Made by a program: the position numbers and the translations under genes. From Rhizobium sp. 11515TR (GTDB lineage: Bacteria > Pseudomonadota > Alphaproteobacteria > Rhizobiales > Rhizobiaceae), in the NCBI RefSeq assembly GCF_002277895.1, contig NZ_CP022998.1, positions 718,501-782,500 of the forward strand: DNA of 64,000 bases, written 5' to 3'. The stretch's first letter is position 1. Each line of letters starts with the position of its first letter. Shown one piece after another: positions 1 through 9,936 of this stretch. Below the pieces are notes generated by a model. That model was given only the letters and a program-made list of their open reading frames with translations. It was not told where the DNA came from and searched no databases.

Positions 1-559
1 CGCCCTGTTGGTCAGCCAGCGGCCGGTTCTGGCTCACCTTCCATTTTCCGTCAATCGTCTCGATGTCGATTTCGATGCCGATGATGCCCTTCAGCTGGGC
101 GGCAATGAACTCCGGCGGCGCATCCTCCACCGCCCAAGGCTGGGCGCGATCGCTCTCATTCTCGCCCGTCAGCGCACCGATCTGCGTGCGCAGCCAGACG
201 GGGTCCTCGATCGTTCGCGCGTTCCCGCGCACCTGTACGATCGCATAGTTCCAGGTCGGCACCACTTTGCCGGTCTCCCGCTTCGTCTCATACCAGGAGG
301 GCGTGATATAGGTATCGGCGCCCTGGAAGACGACGAGTACGGGCGCGCCGGCTGCAATCTCCTTCCACTGGCCGTTCGCCCTGGCCACATGCGCCTGCAG
401 CGTCCCTTTCGGCGAAAGCTCCGCATTCAAGTGGAACGGCACTGCATTGGCGATCAGCCCGCCGTCACCAGCCGTGATGAGCATTCCCAGCGGATGCGCG
501 CGGATCAGCTGGTGCTGCGTACCAAGATCGTCTTCGCGGTGATGGGGCGGCTGATACAT
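1..559 (-). CDS. PaiB-like FMN-binding negative transcriptional regulator (partial)
   Basis: The first 186 codons of a PaiB-family protein are visible; the 3' end lies beyond the window start. It begins MYQPPHHREDDL and continues through LIRAHPLGMLIT, PSWYETKRETGKVVPTWNY and ends at the edge in KVSQNRPLADQQG. The PSWY...VPTWNY block and the SQNRP..D motif are hallmarks of the PaiB family, which has a flavin-reductase-like split-barrel fold. Bacillus PaiB is a repressor of sporulation and protease genes; the rhizobial role is unknown. The ATG at 559 is the natural start because the family begins MYxP. An inverted repeat lies between this gene and aroA, and both genes point leftward, so they could be co-transcribed. 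Family assignment is firm, function is not. Confidence 0.88.
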   Translation of the reverse strand, partial: MYQPPHHREDDLGTQHQLIRAHPLGMLITAGDGGLIANAVPFHLNAELSPKGTLQAHVARANGQWKEIAAGAPVLVVFQGADTYITPSWYETKRETGKVVPTWNYAIVQVRGNARTIEDPVWLRTQIGALTGENESDRAQPWAVEDAPPEFIAAQLKGIIGIEIDIETIDGKWKVSQNRPLADQQG

Positions 560-588
560 GGCTTCGGTCCGTTTGCTGTGCCATTCCC

Positions 589-624
589 AGGGTTTCCTGC
601 CAGAAAACCCTGCCAGGAAACCCT
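589..624. repeat. Inverted repeat between aroA and the paiB-like gene
   Basis: AGGGTTTCCTG at 589-599 is matched exactly by CAGGAAACCCT at 614-624. A third related arm, AAAACCCTG, lies inside, so alternative foldings are possible. No T-run follows on either strand, so it is more likely an mRNA hairpin or a small palindromic repeat than an intrinsic terminator. Confidence 0.6.
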
Positions 625-661
625 GTATGACAAGGCTTCGAATGGCCAATGGCGCGGTCTA

Positions 662-2131
<1,470 letters not shown>

Positions 2132-2290
2132 TCATCCCGCCATGCGCAAAAAGCACGTGCGAGGTAGCTTGAACTTTAGCTTTGACAGAAACGGCCGCAA
2201 CGATTAAGGGGACCGGCTGATATTTCCCTTAAAACGCCGGCTTCCCCGGCATTGCCGAATTTTCATTCGGCCATTCATGAGGCTTTGACA

Positions 2291-2671
2291 GTGGCGAAAG
2301 CGGAACTTGGAACAAAACGTACCGACCCCGATACCGGCAAGAAGTTCTATGACCTGAACCGGGATCCGGTGGTCTCGCCCTATACCGGCAAGTCCTGGCC
2401 CTTGTCCTTCTTCGAAGAAACCTCCGCTTCCAAGGAAGTTCCGGAAGAAGACGAAGTGGCCGAAGTCGATACCGAAAACACGGAAGTCGAACTGGTCTCG
2501 CTCGAGGATGCCGACGACGCTGCTGGCGGCGACGACATTCCGGATATCGGCGATGATGATGTCGAAATCGGCGACGATGACGACGACACCTTCCTCGAAG
2601 CCGACGAAGATGAAGATGATGACGACATGAGCGACATCATCGGCGTCACCGGCGACGAAGACGACGTCTGA
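2291..2671 (+). CDS. TIGR02300 / FYDLN_acid family protein
   Basis: A 126-residue protein with the family signature near its N-terminus (AKAELGTKR, GKKFYDLNRDPVVSPYTG) followed by a very acidic tail rich in Asp and Glu, including runs such as DDDDTFLEADEDEDDDDM. The family is found mainly in alphaproteobacteria and has no established function; the N-terminal block resembles a small zinc-ribbon-like fold without the usual cysteines, which is inference. The GTG at 2291 was chosen over an in-frame ATG at 2252 because GAGG lies about 8 bases upstream and the family normally begins M-A-K-A-E-L. A good terminator follows, so it is probably monocistronic. Confidence 0.9.
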   Translation: MAKAELGTKRTDPDTGKKFYDLNRDPVVSPYTGKSWPLSFFEETSASKEVPEEDEVAEVDTENTEVELVSLEDADDAAGGDDIPDIGDDDVEIGDDDDDTFLEADEDEDDDDMSDIIGVTGDEDDV

Positions 2672-2684
2672 TCTGAAAGACAAT

Positions 2685-2723
2685 CGGCCCGGTGAAAGAA
2701 AAAATTTCCCGGGCCGAATTTTT
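2685..2723 (+). terminator. Rho-independent terminator after the TIGR02300 gene
   Basis: CGGCCCGG at 2685-2692 pairs with CCGGGCCG at 2709-2716 and is followed by AATTTTT. It lies 14 bases after the stop codon. Confidence 0.75.
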
Positions 2724-2822
2724 CGGCTTGCTATCTGTGAAAACCACAAGTAATAAGCCGCCACCCCGATGGGCGAAGCGCTCGGAAGGGACCCAGGGCC
2801 GGTCAAACGGCACCATCTTGAT

Positions 2823-2898
<76 letters not shown>

Positions 2899-3083
2899 GC
2901 CTTCGCTCTCCGAGCTTCGGCTCGGCAAGCCAGTAGACGAAGGCTGTCACGCTGAAGTTACGCAGTAACGAAAGCGGACTTTCTCGAAGCAAACTCAATG
3001 AACAAAATTTGAAGATAGTTTTCGTGTAACTGATCGACAACGTATCGATTGTGTCGCCGCTGCTGTCAGCTATCATGCTGTGC

Positions 3084-3322
3084 ATGAAGTATGTTTATAT
3101 CCTTCAAAGCCATGATTTTCCTGATCGTTACTATGTCGGCGTGACCGGAGATCTGAAAACACGTCTGGCGAAGCATAATGCCAGAGAAGTGTCTCATACA
3201 TCGAAATATGCACCGTGGTCGGTCAAAACCTATATCGGTTTTCCGATGAGGCGCAGGCGTTCGCGTTTGAAAAATATCTCAAATCCGGATCGGGTCGCGC
3301 CTTTGCCAAGAAGAGATTGTAA
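3084..3322 (+). pseudogene. GIY-YIG nuclease-domain protein, frameshifted
   Basis: The ATG at 3084 opens MKYVYILQSHDFPDRYYVGVTGDLKTRLAKHNA, the start of the small UPF0213/GIY-YIG family of about 80-90 residues; the pair YVYIL...YYVGVT is the GIY-YIG signature. After KTYIGF the frame shifts: the expected continuation SDEAQAFAFEKYLKSGSG...FAKKRL is present in another frame and ends at the TAA at 3320-3322. Adding one T to the TTTT run at 3239-3242 would restore a complete protein. As read, the product would instead run on to 3392 with an unrelated tail. Either a recent pseudogene or a homopolymer sequencing error. Confidence 0.8.
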
Positions 3323-3436
3323 CCGCCCGGAAAGATGCCCTTCATTTCAAACTGGCGCTATAATCCTCCGCATCCCCGCAACTTCATGCTAGCCTCGCAT
3401 CCTCATTAACCCATCCGAATCTCCCATGACCGGACA

Positions 3437-3580
3437 ATGCCCTCAAGCAGCATGATATTAGGCGCCGCCGTCGGAGCTCTCCTCGCCCGCACCTTTGGCG
3501 CCCGGGCGCTTTGGCTGGTTTCGATGGCCGCGCTCGTCACTCTGTTTATCCCATGCCCGCTGCAGCGCCGCTTCAGCTAG
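3437..3580 (+). pseudogene. Possible C-terminal remnant of a DUF1275-type membrane protein
   Basis: A 47-codon frame encodes ILGAAVGALLARTFGARALW and then a second hydrophobic stretch, WLVSMAALVTLFIP. This looks like the last membrane helices of a DUF1275 (YoaK-like) protein. Just upstream, in another frame, ATGACCGGACAATGCCC reads MTGQCPQA, similar to the family's VMTGQ.TQ block, followed at once by a stop. Together they look like a gene collapsed by internal deletion and frameshift. The match is by eye only; it might instead be chance. The rest of the 3323-3694 gap holds nothing I can name. Confidence 0.35.
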
Positions 3581-3694
3581 CGGTCGACAGTGGCGGCCTC
3601 GACGGCGCGGCGGGCGAAATAGCCACATTGCAGTGCACAAAAATCTGCTAGGGAGTAAAGCGAATCGTTTTGCCGACAAGCGTAAGGATGTGCC

Positions 3695-4486
3695 GTGTTC
3701 GTTTTTTCGAAACTTGTCTGGATTTTCGGTCAGCCGCTGTCGCTGGCCTTTCTGTTTGTCCTTCTGGCATTCATCGCCGCTCTGCTGCGCTGGCGCGCGA
3801 CCGTCATCACCTCTGCACTCTTGTCGGCGCTGATTCTGTTCGTTTCGCTCTATACGACGGCCGGTGCCTATGTCGTTCAGGGGCTGGAAGAGCGCTTTCC
3901 GCATCCAGCCGCCGACCCTGCGGATCTCAAATGCATGATCGTTCTCGGCGGCGCCACGCAGAATGAGGTGACGACGGCGCGTGGCGGCTACGAGCTTGAT
4001 TCGGCCGGCGATCGCCTCATTGAAGCGCTGCGACTGGCACAGAAATACCCGCAGTCACGCATCGTGATCTCAGGTGGCGACGGCTCGATCGGTGGCACCT
4101 ATGAGGGCGATGCCGTGATTTCCGAACGCTTCTTCACCGCGCTCGGCATTCCGACAAGCCGCATGGTCGAGGACAAGACCTCGCGCACCACCTTCGAGAA
4201 TGCCGTCAACACAAAGGAGCTGCTGGCGCAGAACGGTCTTTCGGATTGCCTGCTCATCACCTCGGGCTTCCATATGCCGCGGTCGATGGGCATTTTCCGC
4301 AAGCAGGGCATTGATGTCGTGCCTTGGCCGGTCGATTATCGGAGCACCGGCAAGGAAAGCCTCGGTTTCGATTTCACCCAGCCATCGCGCAATGCCCAAC
4401 TGCTGGCGACGGGCCTGCGCGAGTGGGTCGGTCTGGTCGGCTATTACGCCGTCGGCCGTACCTCGGCGCTCTATCCCAGGCCGTAG
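3695..4486 (+). CDS. YdcF/ElyC-family (DUF218) membrane protein
   Basis: A 263-residue protein with two N-terminal membrane segments (about 8-27 and 37-57), then a soluble DUF218 domain. Family motifs visible: CMIVLGGA, an alternating SRIVISGGDG stretch, TFENAV, CLLITSGFHMPRSM and the later VVPWPVDYR. E. coli relatives (ElyC, SanA, YdcF) act in envelope integrity and lipid-carrier metabolism, so an envelope role is likely but unproven. The start is GTG at 3695, with AAGGA about 7 bases upstream. The stop codon lies within the first unit of a short tandem repeat that follows. Confidence 0.87.
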   Translation: MFVFSKLVWIFGQPLSLAFLFVLLAFIAALLRWRATVITSALLSALILFVSLYTTAGAYVVQGLEERFPHPAADPADLKCMIVLGGATQNEVTTARGGYELDSAGDRLIEALRLAQKYPQSRIVISGGDGSIGGTYEGDAVISERFFTALGIPTSRMVEDKTSRTTFENAVNTKELLAQNGLSDCLLITSGFHMPRSMGIFRKQGIDVVPWPVDYRSTGKESLGFDFTQPSRNAQLLATGLREWVGLVGYYAVGRTSALYPRP

Positions 4487-4547
4487 CTACGTGCCCAGGC
4501 CGTACTACGTGCCTCGGACCGTCACCACGTGTCCGGACCGTAACTTG
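4475..4547. repeat. Imperfect 18-20 base tandem repeat overlapping a stop codon
   Basis: Four imperfect units follow each other: CCCAGGCCGTAGCTACGTG (4475-4493), CCCAGGCCGTACTACGTG (4494-4511), a diverged copy at 4512-4531 and a partial copy at 4532-4547. The TAG in unit 1 is the stop codon of the YdcF-like gene. Confidence 0.75.
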
Positions 4548-4573
4548 CCTATCCGCCTTTTTCCTGAAATTGC

Positions 4574-5053
4574 CTATTTCTTCAAGATCGTGACGAATTT
4601 GACGCCGCGCACTCTGACGGTGATTTCGCAGACGGCTTCGCCATCCTTGCGGTCGCAGAAGCGCGGATGCATTTTCATGACCAGCACCATGTTGCCGAAA
4701 CGCTGGATGAAATCGTAGCCGTAGATCTTCGCCGTGGCAACGAGCAGATAGCCGCCCTCGGCCACCTGGACGTAGAAATTGTAGGGGCAGCCTTCGTCCG
4801 TGCAGTAGGGTCCCTTTTCGCCCTTGCAGGTGATCTCGCCTTCGTTGACGACGATATCCATCAGCTTGTCGTTGTTGATGTCCTGCTGGGTGGCGAAATG
4901 ATCGCCGAAGCTCACCTGGCTGTCGCAGCTCTTGGTGAAATGGTCCTTCTCGAAGGCCACGGGGTCCTGCAGGATCGATTGCTGCGCCTCGGCCACGGCA
5001 GGCATGATCACGAAAGCGAAGAGGTTGAGGATTACGATCACTAGGGATTTCAC
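4574..5053 (-). CDS. Small secreted protein of unknown function
   Basis: A 159-residue protein with a clear N-terminal signal peptide (MKSLVIVILNLFAFVIMPAVAEA, probable cleavage after AEA). The mature part has six cysteines (CDSQ, TCKG, YCTDEGC, FCDR, VCEI), suggesting disulfides in the periplasm, and a repeating beta-rich pattern ending VRGVKFVTILKK. I do not recognise the family. It faces the YdcF-like gene tail to tail, and its 5' end abuts the divergent TRIC-like gene across about 140 bases. The start at 5053 gives the best signal peptide and has GGAATCCC upstream. Confidence 0.8.
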   Translation of the reverse strand: MKSLVIVILNLFAFVIMPAVAEAQQSILQDPVAFEKDHFTKSCDSQVSFGDHFATQQDINNDKLMDIVVNEGEITCKGEKGPYCTDEGCPYNFYVQVAEGGYLLVATAKIYGYDFIQRFGNMVLVMKMHPRFCDRKDGEAVCEITVRVRGVKFVTILKK

Positions 5054-5193
5054 GGGGGATTCCTTTTCGAAGCGCCGTTACGGCCACGATAACAGCCGCA
5101 GCCGCTGCGACATCTTTGCACGTGCCTGCTTGCGCGGCCCTTGCCGTCGTGATTCATTTCGGAAAAATTGCCGGCCTCCCGTTGGAGTTTTCG

Positions 5194-5829
5194 ATGTCGC
5201 TTCTCTCGTTTCTTGATTATGCCGGCGTCGCTCTTTTTGCCGCAACCGGCGCGCTCGCAGCCTCGCGCAAGCAGCTCGATCTGATCGGCTTCCTGTTCCT
5301 GGCCGCCGTCACCGGTATCGGCGGCGGCACGCTGCGCGATATCGTCCTTGGCCGGGTGCCGGTCTTCTGGGTGCTGAATCCGACCTATATCATCATCTGC
5401 GCCATGGTCGGCGTCCTGGTCTTCTTCACCGCGCACCTTTTCGAATCGCGCTATCGGCTGCTCATCTGGCTCGATGCCGTGGGATTATCGGCCTACTGCG
5501 TGATGGGAGCGGCCAAGGGTATGGCGGCAACGGGCTCGCCCACCGTCGCGATCGTCACCGGCGCGCTGACGGCGACCTTCGGCGGCATCCTGCGCGATCT
5601 GCTAGCGAATGAGCCTTCGGTCCTGCTGCGCCCGGAAATCTATGTGACGGCCTCAATCGTGGGCGCCAGCGTCTTCACCGCCGCCAATGCGACGATGCTG
5701 CCGCTTTATGCCTCTGCGGGATTGGGTGTGATCGCGGCCTTTGCGGTGCGCGGCGGCGCGCTCTGGTTCGGCTGGACCTTTCCGACCTATCACCACAAGC
5801 CAGGCCGGCATCCGGACGATGTTATGTGA
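5194..5829 (+). CDS. Trimeric intracellular cation channel (TRIC)/YicG-family membrane protein
   Basis: A 211-residue integral membrane protein built of two similar halves of three helices (UPF0126). Each half has the glycine-rich family signature: GIGGGTLRDIVLG in the first and FGGILRDLLANEP in the second, the lysine/arginine-containing kink that forms the pore in prokaryotic TRIC channels. These channels conduct K+ and possibly other small molecules; E. coli YicG has been tied to glycine uptake. The ATG at 5194 has TTGGAG about 7 bases upstream and starts directly before the first helix, so it is preferred over the in-frame ATG at 5116. Confidence 0.9.
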   Translation: MSLLSFLDYAGVALFAATGALAASRKQLDLIGFLFLAAVTGIGGGTLRDIVLGRVPVFWVLNPTYIIICAMVGVLVFFTAHLFESRYRLLIWLDAVGLSAYCVMGAAKGMAATGSPTVAIVTGALTATFGGILRDLLANEPSVLLRPEIYVTASIVGASVFTAANATMLPLYASAGLGVIAAFAVRGGALWFGWTFPTYHHKPGRHPDDVM

Positions 5830-5886
5830 GCTGTGAGGCATTAGGAATTAGGCAGTAGGCAATAGCGGGACGCTATGAAACAATTC

Positions 5887-5935
5887 TATTGCCTATTGCC
5901 TATTGCCTATTGCCTATTGCCTATTGCCTATTGCC
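5887..5935. repeat. Seven perfect tandem copies of TATTGCC
   Basis: The heptamer TATTGCC occurs seven times without mismatch between 5887 and 5935, preceded by a related GGCAATAG at about 5857-5866 in opposite orientation. Read on the minus strand, the first unit supplies the last codons and the TAG stop of irr. Changes in copy number would leave the Irr protein unchanged because each unit repeats the same stop. Confidence 0.93.
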
Positions 5936-6350
5936 TCTGCTTGCGGCGCAGGCGGATCACCACGTCGACATGGGCGATTTCCATGCCCTGCGGCGGCTCG
6001 GGTAGATTGTCGATCGTCAGGTTGCTGATCGGGATATCCAGCACTTCGTTGTGGCCTTCCACGAAAAAGTGATGGTGGTCGGAGACGTTGGTGTCGAAGT
6101 AGGTTTTGGTGCTTTCGACGGCGAGCACGCGGATCAGGCCTGCCTCGGTAAATTGATGCAGCGTGTTGTAGACGGTCGCGAGCGAAACCGGAACGCCGGC
6201 GGCAACGGCTTCCTCATGAAGCTCTTCGACCGTCAGATGGCGGTCCCCCTTGGCGAAGAGAAGATCGCCGAGCGCGATGCGCTGCCTGGTCGGTCGCAGG
6301 CCCACGCTGCGCAGCCTGCTCTCGATCGCGATTTCGGCTTCTTCCGCCAT
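5928..6350 (-). CDS. irr: Iron response regulator Irr (Fur family)
   Basis: Rhizobial Irr represses or activates genes according to haem and iron status. The 140-residue protein has a winged-helix N-terminal half (TRQRIALGDLLF, PVSLATVYNTLHQFTEAGLI) and the Irr-specific haem-binding triad HHH at about 92-94 (SDHHHFFVEG). The Bradyrhizobium-type N-terminal haem regulatory Cys-Pro motif is absent, as known for Rhizobium and Agrobacterium Irr. It is transcribed divergently from fabA, a neighbourhood I recall from other Rhizobiales. The stop codon lies inside a heptamer array. No clear Irr or iron control box was found upstream. Confidence 0.93.
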   Translation of the reverse strand: MAEEAEIAIESRLRSVGLRPTRQRIALGDLLFAKGDRHLTVEELHEEAVAAGVPVSLATVYNTLHQFTEAGLIRVLAVESTKTYFDTNVSDHHHFFVEGHNEVLDIPISNLTIDNLPEPPQGMEIAHVDVVIRLRRKQRQ

Positions 6351-6647
6351 TCAGGGACTCCGGATTCCTGATCTCTATAATTCTTTACTAAGCCATATAA
6401 CTTTTGCCTTGATTGCTTTCAATAGTTTCCATGGGGTGGGAAGGTGCTCAAAAGCCGGAAAAATCGGGCTTTTGCCGCATTTGGCACTGGTAGCGGCTCT
6501 GGCGTTCCTGTATGCGACCACCACATAGGAGCTACTGTGTTCGATCGAACGGCTGAATGAGAGTGTGATGGTTACGCTTCATTTTCTGTCGATCTTGCAC
6601 TAAAGCTTCACATCCATCGGCATTCATGCGGGGGAAACGGAATTTTT
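6351..6647. promoter_or_regulatory. Divergent irr/fabA intergenic region
   Basis: About 297 bases that must hold the promoters of irr (leftward) and fabA (rightward). It is AT-richer than its surroundings. A small dyad TTCGATCGAA is visible at 6540-6549. I could not assign promoter boxes or an Irr or FadR-type operator with confidence. Confidence 0.5.
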
Positions 6648-7163
6648 ATGACGACGAGACAATCCAGCTTCAATTACGAGGAAATCCTGTCCTGTGGCCG
6701 CGGCGAGCTGTTCGGCCCGGGCAACGCACAGCTTCCCCTGCCACCGATGCTGATGGTCCATCGCATTACAGATATTTCCGAAACGGGCGGAGCCTTCGAC
6801 AAGGGCTATATTCGCGCCGAATACGACGTGCGCCCCGACGATTGGTACTTCCCCTGCCATTTTGCCGGCAATCCCATCATGCCGGGCTGCCTGGGCCTCG
6901 ACGGCATGTGGCAGCTGACCGGCTTCTTCCTCGGCTGGCTCGGCGAGCCCGGCCGCGGCATGGCGCTTTCCACGGGCGAAGTGAAGTTCAAGGGCATGGT
7001 TCGTCCGGACACGAAGCTTCTCGAATACGGCATCGACTTCAAGCGCGTCATGCGCGGTCGCCTCGTCCTTGGCACCGCCGACGGCTGGCTGAAGGCCGAT
7101 GGCGAGACCATCTATCAGGCGACGGACCTGCGCGTGGGCCTGTCCAAGGACAAGGTTGCCTGA
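6648..7163 (+). CDS. fabA: Beta-hydroxydecanoyl-ACP dehydratase/isomerase
   Basis: FabA dehydrates 3-hydroxydecanoyl-ACP and isomerises the trans-2 to the cis-3 enoyl product, the branch point to unsaturated fatty acids. The 171-residue protein carries the catalytic His71 in [17 protein letters not shown] and Asp85 in LDGMWQL, matching E. coli His70/Asp84. It is the first gene of fabA-fabB-fabI; 53 bases separate it from fabB. The start fits the family N-terminus ([14 protein letters not shown]). Confidence 0.97.
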   Translation: MTTRQSSFNYEEILSCGRGELFGPGNAQLPLPPMLMVHRITDISETGGAFDKGYIRAEYDVRPDDWYFPCHFAGNPIMPGCLGLDGMWQLTGFFLGWLGEPGRGMALSTGEVKFKGMVRPDTKLLEYGIDFKRVMRGRLVLGTADGWLKADGETIYQATDLRVGLSKDKVA

Positions 7164-7216
7164 ACCGCGGCATCGCCGCCTCCACAAAGACAGATGTTTT
7201 AGAAAAGGTCATCGAC

Positions 7217-8440
7217 ATGAGACGGGTAGTTGTTACGGGTCTGGGTATTGTCTCTTCGATTGGAAACAATGCTCAAGAAGTGACCGCCTCGCTGCGCGAC
7301 GCCAAATCCGGCATTTCCTTCTCCCCCGATTTCGCCGAGCATGGCTTCAAGTGCCAGGTCTGGGGCGCGCCGAAGATCGATACGACCGACCTGGTGGATC
7401 GCCGGGCCATGCGCTTCCTGTCGCAGGGCGGTGCATGGAACCACGTCGCCATGAAGCAGGCGATCGCCGATAGCGGCCTCGAGGAAAGCGATATCACCAA
7501 CGAGCGCACCGGCATCATCATGGGCTCCGGCGGCCCGTCGACCCGCACGCTGATCGAGGCGGCTGATATCACCCGCAAGAATAACAGCCCGAAGCGTATC
7601 GGTCCCTTTGCCGTGCCGAAGTCGATGTCGTCGACGGCCTCGGCCACGCTTGCGACCTGGTTCAAGATCCACGGCGTCAACTACTCTATCTCGTCGGCCT
7701 GCTCGACCTCGGCGCATTGCATCGGCAATGCCGCCGAAATGATCCAGTGGGGCAAGCAGGACGTTATGTTCGCCGGCGGTCACGAGGATCTCGATTGGAC
7801 CATGTCGAACCTCTTTGACGCCATGGGCGCCATGTCCTCCGACTTCAACGAGAACCATCCGGAAACCGCCTCGCGCGCCTATGACGCCAAGCGTGACGGC
7901 TTCGTCATCGCCGGCGGCGCCGGCGTGCTGGTTCTGGAAGAGCTTGAGCATGCCAAGGCCCGCGGCGCCAAGATCTATGCCGAGATCATCGGCTACGGCG
8001 CCACCTCGGATGGTTACGACATGGTGGCGCCATCGGGCGAGGGTGCCGTGCGCTGCATGCGCCAGGCGCTCGCCACCGTGAAGGGCGATATCGATTACAT
8101 CAACACCCACGGCACTTCGACGCCGGTGGGCGACAGCAAGGAAATCGGCGCGATCCGCGAGGTCTTCGGCGACAAGATCCCGCCGATCCAGTCGACCAAG
8201 TCCCTGACGGGCCACTCGCTTGGCGCCGCAGGCGTTCAGGAATCGATCTATTCGATCCTGATGATGCAGGAGCGCTTCATCGGCGAAAGCGCCCATATCA
8301 CCGAACTCGATCCGGAATTCGAAGGCGTGCCGGTCGTGCGCAAGCGCATCGACAACGCCAAGTTCGATATCGCTCTTTCGAATTCCTTCGGCTTCGGCGG
8401 CACCAACGCCACGCTCGTATTCCAGCGCTACAACGGATAA
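7217..8440 (+). CDS. fabB: Beta-ketoacyl-ACP synthase I
   Basis: Elongates cis-3-decenoyl-ACP, so it works directly with FabA in unsaturated fatty acid synthesis. The 407-residue thiolase-fold protein has the nucleophile Cys162 ([10 protein letters not shown]), the first His in [12 protein letters not shown] and the second in [12 protein letters not shown], giving the Cys-His-His triad of KAS I/II enzymes; [11 protein letters not shown] closes the protein. The ATG at 7217 has an A/G-rich stretch (AGAAAAGG) upstream. The reading frame is open upstream across fabA in another frame, but that extension does not resemble a protein. Confidence 0.97.
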   Translation: MRRVVVTGLGIVSSIGNNAQEVTASLRDAKSGISFSPDFAEHGFKCQVWGAPKIDTTDLVDRRAMRFLSQGGAWNHVAMKQAIADSGLEESDITNERTGIIMGSGGPSTRTLIEAADITRKNNSPKRIGPFAVPKSMSSTASATLATWFKIHGVNYSISSACSTSAHCIGNAAEMIQWGKQDVMFAGGHEDLDWTMSNLFDAMGAMSSDFNENHPETASRAYDAKRDGFVIAGGAGVLVLEELEHAKARGAKIYAEIIGYGATSDGYDMVAPSGEGAVRCMRQALATVKGDIDYINTHGTSTPVGDSKEIGAIREVFGDKIPPIQSTKSLTGHSLGAAGVQESIYSILMMQERFIGESAHITELDPEFEGVPVVRKRIDNAKFDIALSNSFGFGGTNATLVFQRYNG

Positions 8441-8444
8441 GGCA

Positions 8445-9251
8445 ATGACGGGAATCATGCAGGGTAAGCGCGGCCTCATCATGGGCGTCGCAAACAATCA
8501 CTCGATTGCCTGGGGTATCTCAAAGGCGCTGACAGCCGAAGGCGCGGAACTGGCTTTCACCTTTCAGGGCGAAGCGCTCGGCAAGCGCGTCAAGCCGCTG
8601 GCAGCCGAAGTCGGCTCGGATTTCCTTCTGCCTTGCGATGTCGAGGATCTCGCTTCGGTCGATGCCGTTTTCGACGCCATCAAGGAGCGCTGGGGCAAGC
8701 TGGACTTCATCGTCCACGCCATCGGCTTTTCCGACAAGAACGAGCTGAAGGGGCTTTATGCCAACACCACGCGGGAGAATTTCACTCGCACGATGGTGAT
8801 TTCCTGCTTCTCCTTCACCGAGGTCGCAAAGCGCGCCGCCGAACTGATGACGGAAGGCGGCAGCATGCTGACGCTGACCTATAATGGTTCGACACGCGTG
8901 ATCCCGAACTACAACGTCATGGGCGTCGCCAAGGCGGCGCTCGAGGCTTCCGTTCGCTATCTCGCCGCCGATTACGGCCCGCGCGGCATTCGCGTCAACG
9001 CCGTTTCCGCCGGCCCGATCCGCACGCTCGCCGGCGCCGGCATTTCCGACGCCCGTGCCATCCTGTCGTGGAACCAGCGCAACGCGCCGCTGCGCAAGTC
9101 CGTCACCATCGATCAGGTCGGCTCGTCGTCGCTCTATCTCCTGTCGGATCTCTCGGCCGGCGTGACGGGCGAAATCCACTTTGTCGATGCCGGCTACAAC
9201 ATCACCTCTATGCCGACGCTGGAAACGCTGTCGAGCGCAGATACGGAATAA
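8445..9251 (+). CDS. fabI: Enoyl-ACP reductase (NADH), FabI type
   Basis: Last reduction of each fatty acid elongation cycle and the target of triclosan. The 268-residue short-chain dehydrogenase-like protein has the FabI pattern: GVANNHSIAWG cofactor loop near 14-24, Tyr146 in LTYNGS, Tyr156 and Lys163 in PNYNVMGVAK, matching E. coli numbering exactly. It starts 4 bases after fabB, so the two are almost certainly co-transcribed and translationally linked. Rhizobia often encode more than one FabI; the location beside fabAB suggests this is the unsaturated-pathway partner. Confidence 0.96.
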   Translation: MTGIMQGKRGLIMGVANNHSIAWGISKALTAEGAELAFTFQGEALGKRVKPLAAEVGSDFLLPCDVEDLASVDAVFDAIKERWGKLDFIVHAIGFSDKNELKGLYANTTRENFTRTMVISCFSFTEVAKRAAELMTEGGSMLTLTYNGSTRVIPNYNVMGVAKAALEASVRYLAADYGPRGIRVNAVSAGPIRTLAGAGISDARAILSWNQRNAPLRKSVTIDQVGSSSLYLLSDLSAGVTGEIHFVDAGYNITSMPTLETLSSADTE

Positions 9252-9328
9252 GCTCCCGATCTCAGTCGTGCCCTCCCGGTTTTGGCCGGGAGGATCGAAT
9301 TTCCGGATATCCTTTCAGAGGATTCCCG

Positions 9329-9907
9329 ATGACGTCTACCGACAACGCAGAACCTTTGGCATCGACCGACCGTCTTATCCTCCGCCGCTTTGTGCCGGAA
9401 GATTTTGCCGCCTATAGCGCCTATCGCTCCCTGCCGGAAATCTATCGTTTCCTTTACCGCGACCCTCCTTCGCCTGACGTGATGAGGGAACGTTTCGATA
9501 TCAGGCTGAATTCCCCTTTCGCCGAGGACGGGGATACGCTGCTATGTGCGGCCATCCGGCGGGAGGATGGCGCTTTGGTGGGTGATGTCAGCCTAACATT
9601 TGCAAACAAGGCCGCACTTCAGGCCGAGCTCGGCTATACCTCTAATCCAGCCTATGCCAGGAAGGGATATGCTACCGAGGCGGCGGAAGCCATGATTACC
9701 CTCGGTTTCGAAAAATTCGGCTTCCACCGGATTTTTGCACGGCTAGATGCGAAAAATGCCGGCTCTGTCGGTGTCGTTGAACGGCTCGGCCTGCGCCGTG
9801 AGGCGCTTCTGATCGAAAACGATTGCTTCAATGGTGTCTGGGGCGACGAATGCGTCTATGCCGTGCTGAACCGCGAATGGGCCGCCAGAACGCCGCGTAA
9901 GGCGTGA
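9329..9907 (+). CDS. GNAT acetyltransferase, RimJ/RimL type
   Basis: A 192-residue protein with the RimJ/RimL layout: TDRLILRRFVPEDF at the N-terminus, central ELGYTSNPAYARKGYATEA containing the acetyl-CoA pyrophosphate loop (R/Q-x-x-G-x-A), then FGFHRIFARLDAKNAGSVGVVERLG and a C-terminal RREALLIENDCFNGVWGDECVYAVL. Substrate is not predictable; members acetylate ribosomal proteins, antibiotics or polyamines. The ATG at 9329 has AGAGGA about 8 bases upstream. It follows fabI by 77 bases and may share its transcript. Confidence 0.88.
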   Translation: MTSTDNAEPLASTDRLILRRFVPEDFAAYSAYRSLPEIYRFLYRDPPSPDVMRERFDIRLNSPFAEDGDTLLCAAIRREDGALVGDVSLTFANKAALQAELGYTSNPAYARKGYATEAAEAMITLGFEKFGFHRIFARLDAKNAGSVGVVERLGLRREALLIENDCFNGVWGDECVYAVLNREWAARTPRKA

Positions 9908-9936
9908 TCTGTTTGCCACTGCAGCTACCGCACTTC

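Noticed and set aside
5875..5935. Heptamer array as a CRISPR-like or phase-variation switch of the Irr protein
   Set aside because: There are no spacers, and the stop codon is inside every unit so unit number cannot change the protein.
6626..7216. In-frame extension of fabB across fabA
   Set aside because: The frame is open by chance; the protein it would add is Arg/Pro-rich and not conserved, while fabA in the other frame and the fabB start at 7217 fit their families exactly.
7199..8497. 432-codon minus-strand frame opposite fabB
   Set aside because: Mirror of the fabB coding strand without motifs.
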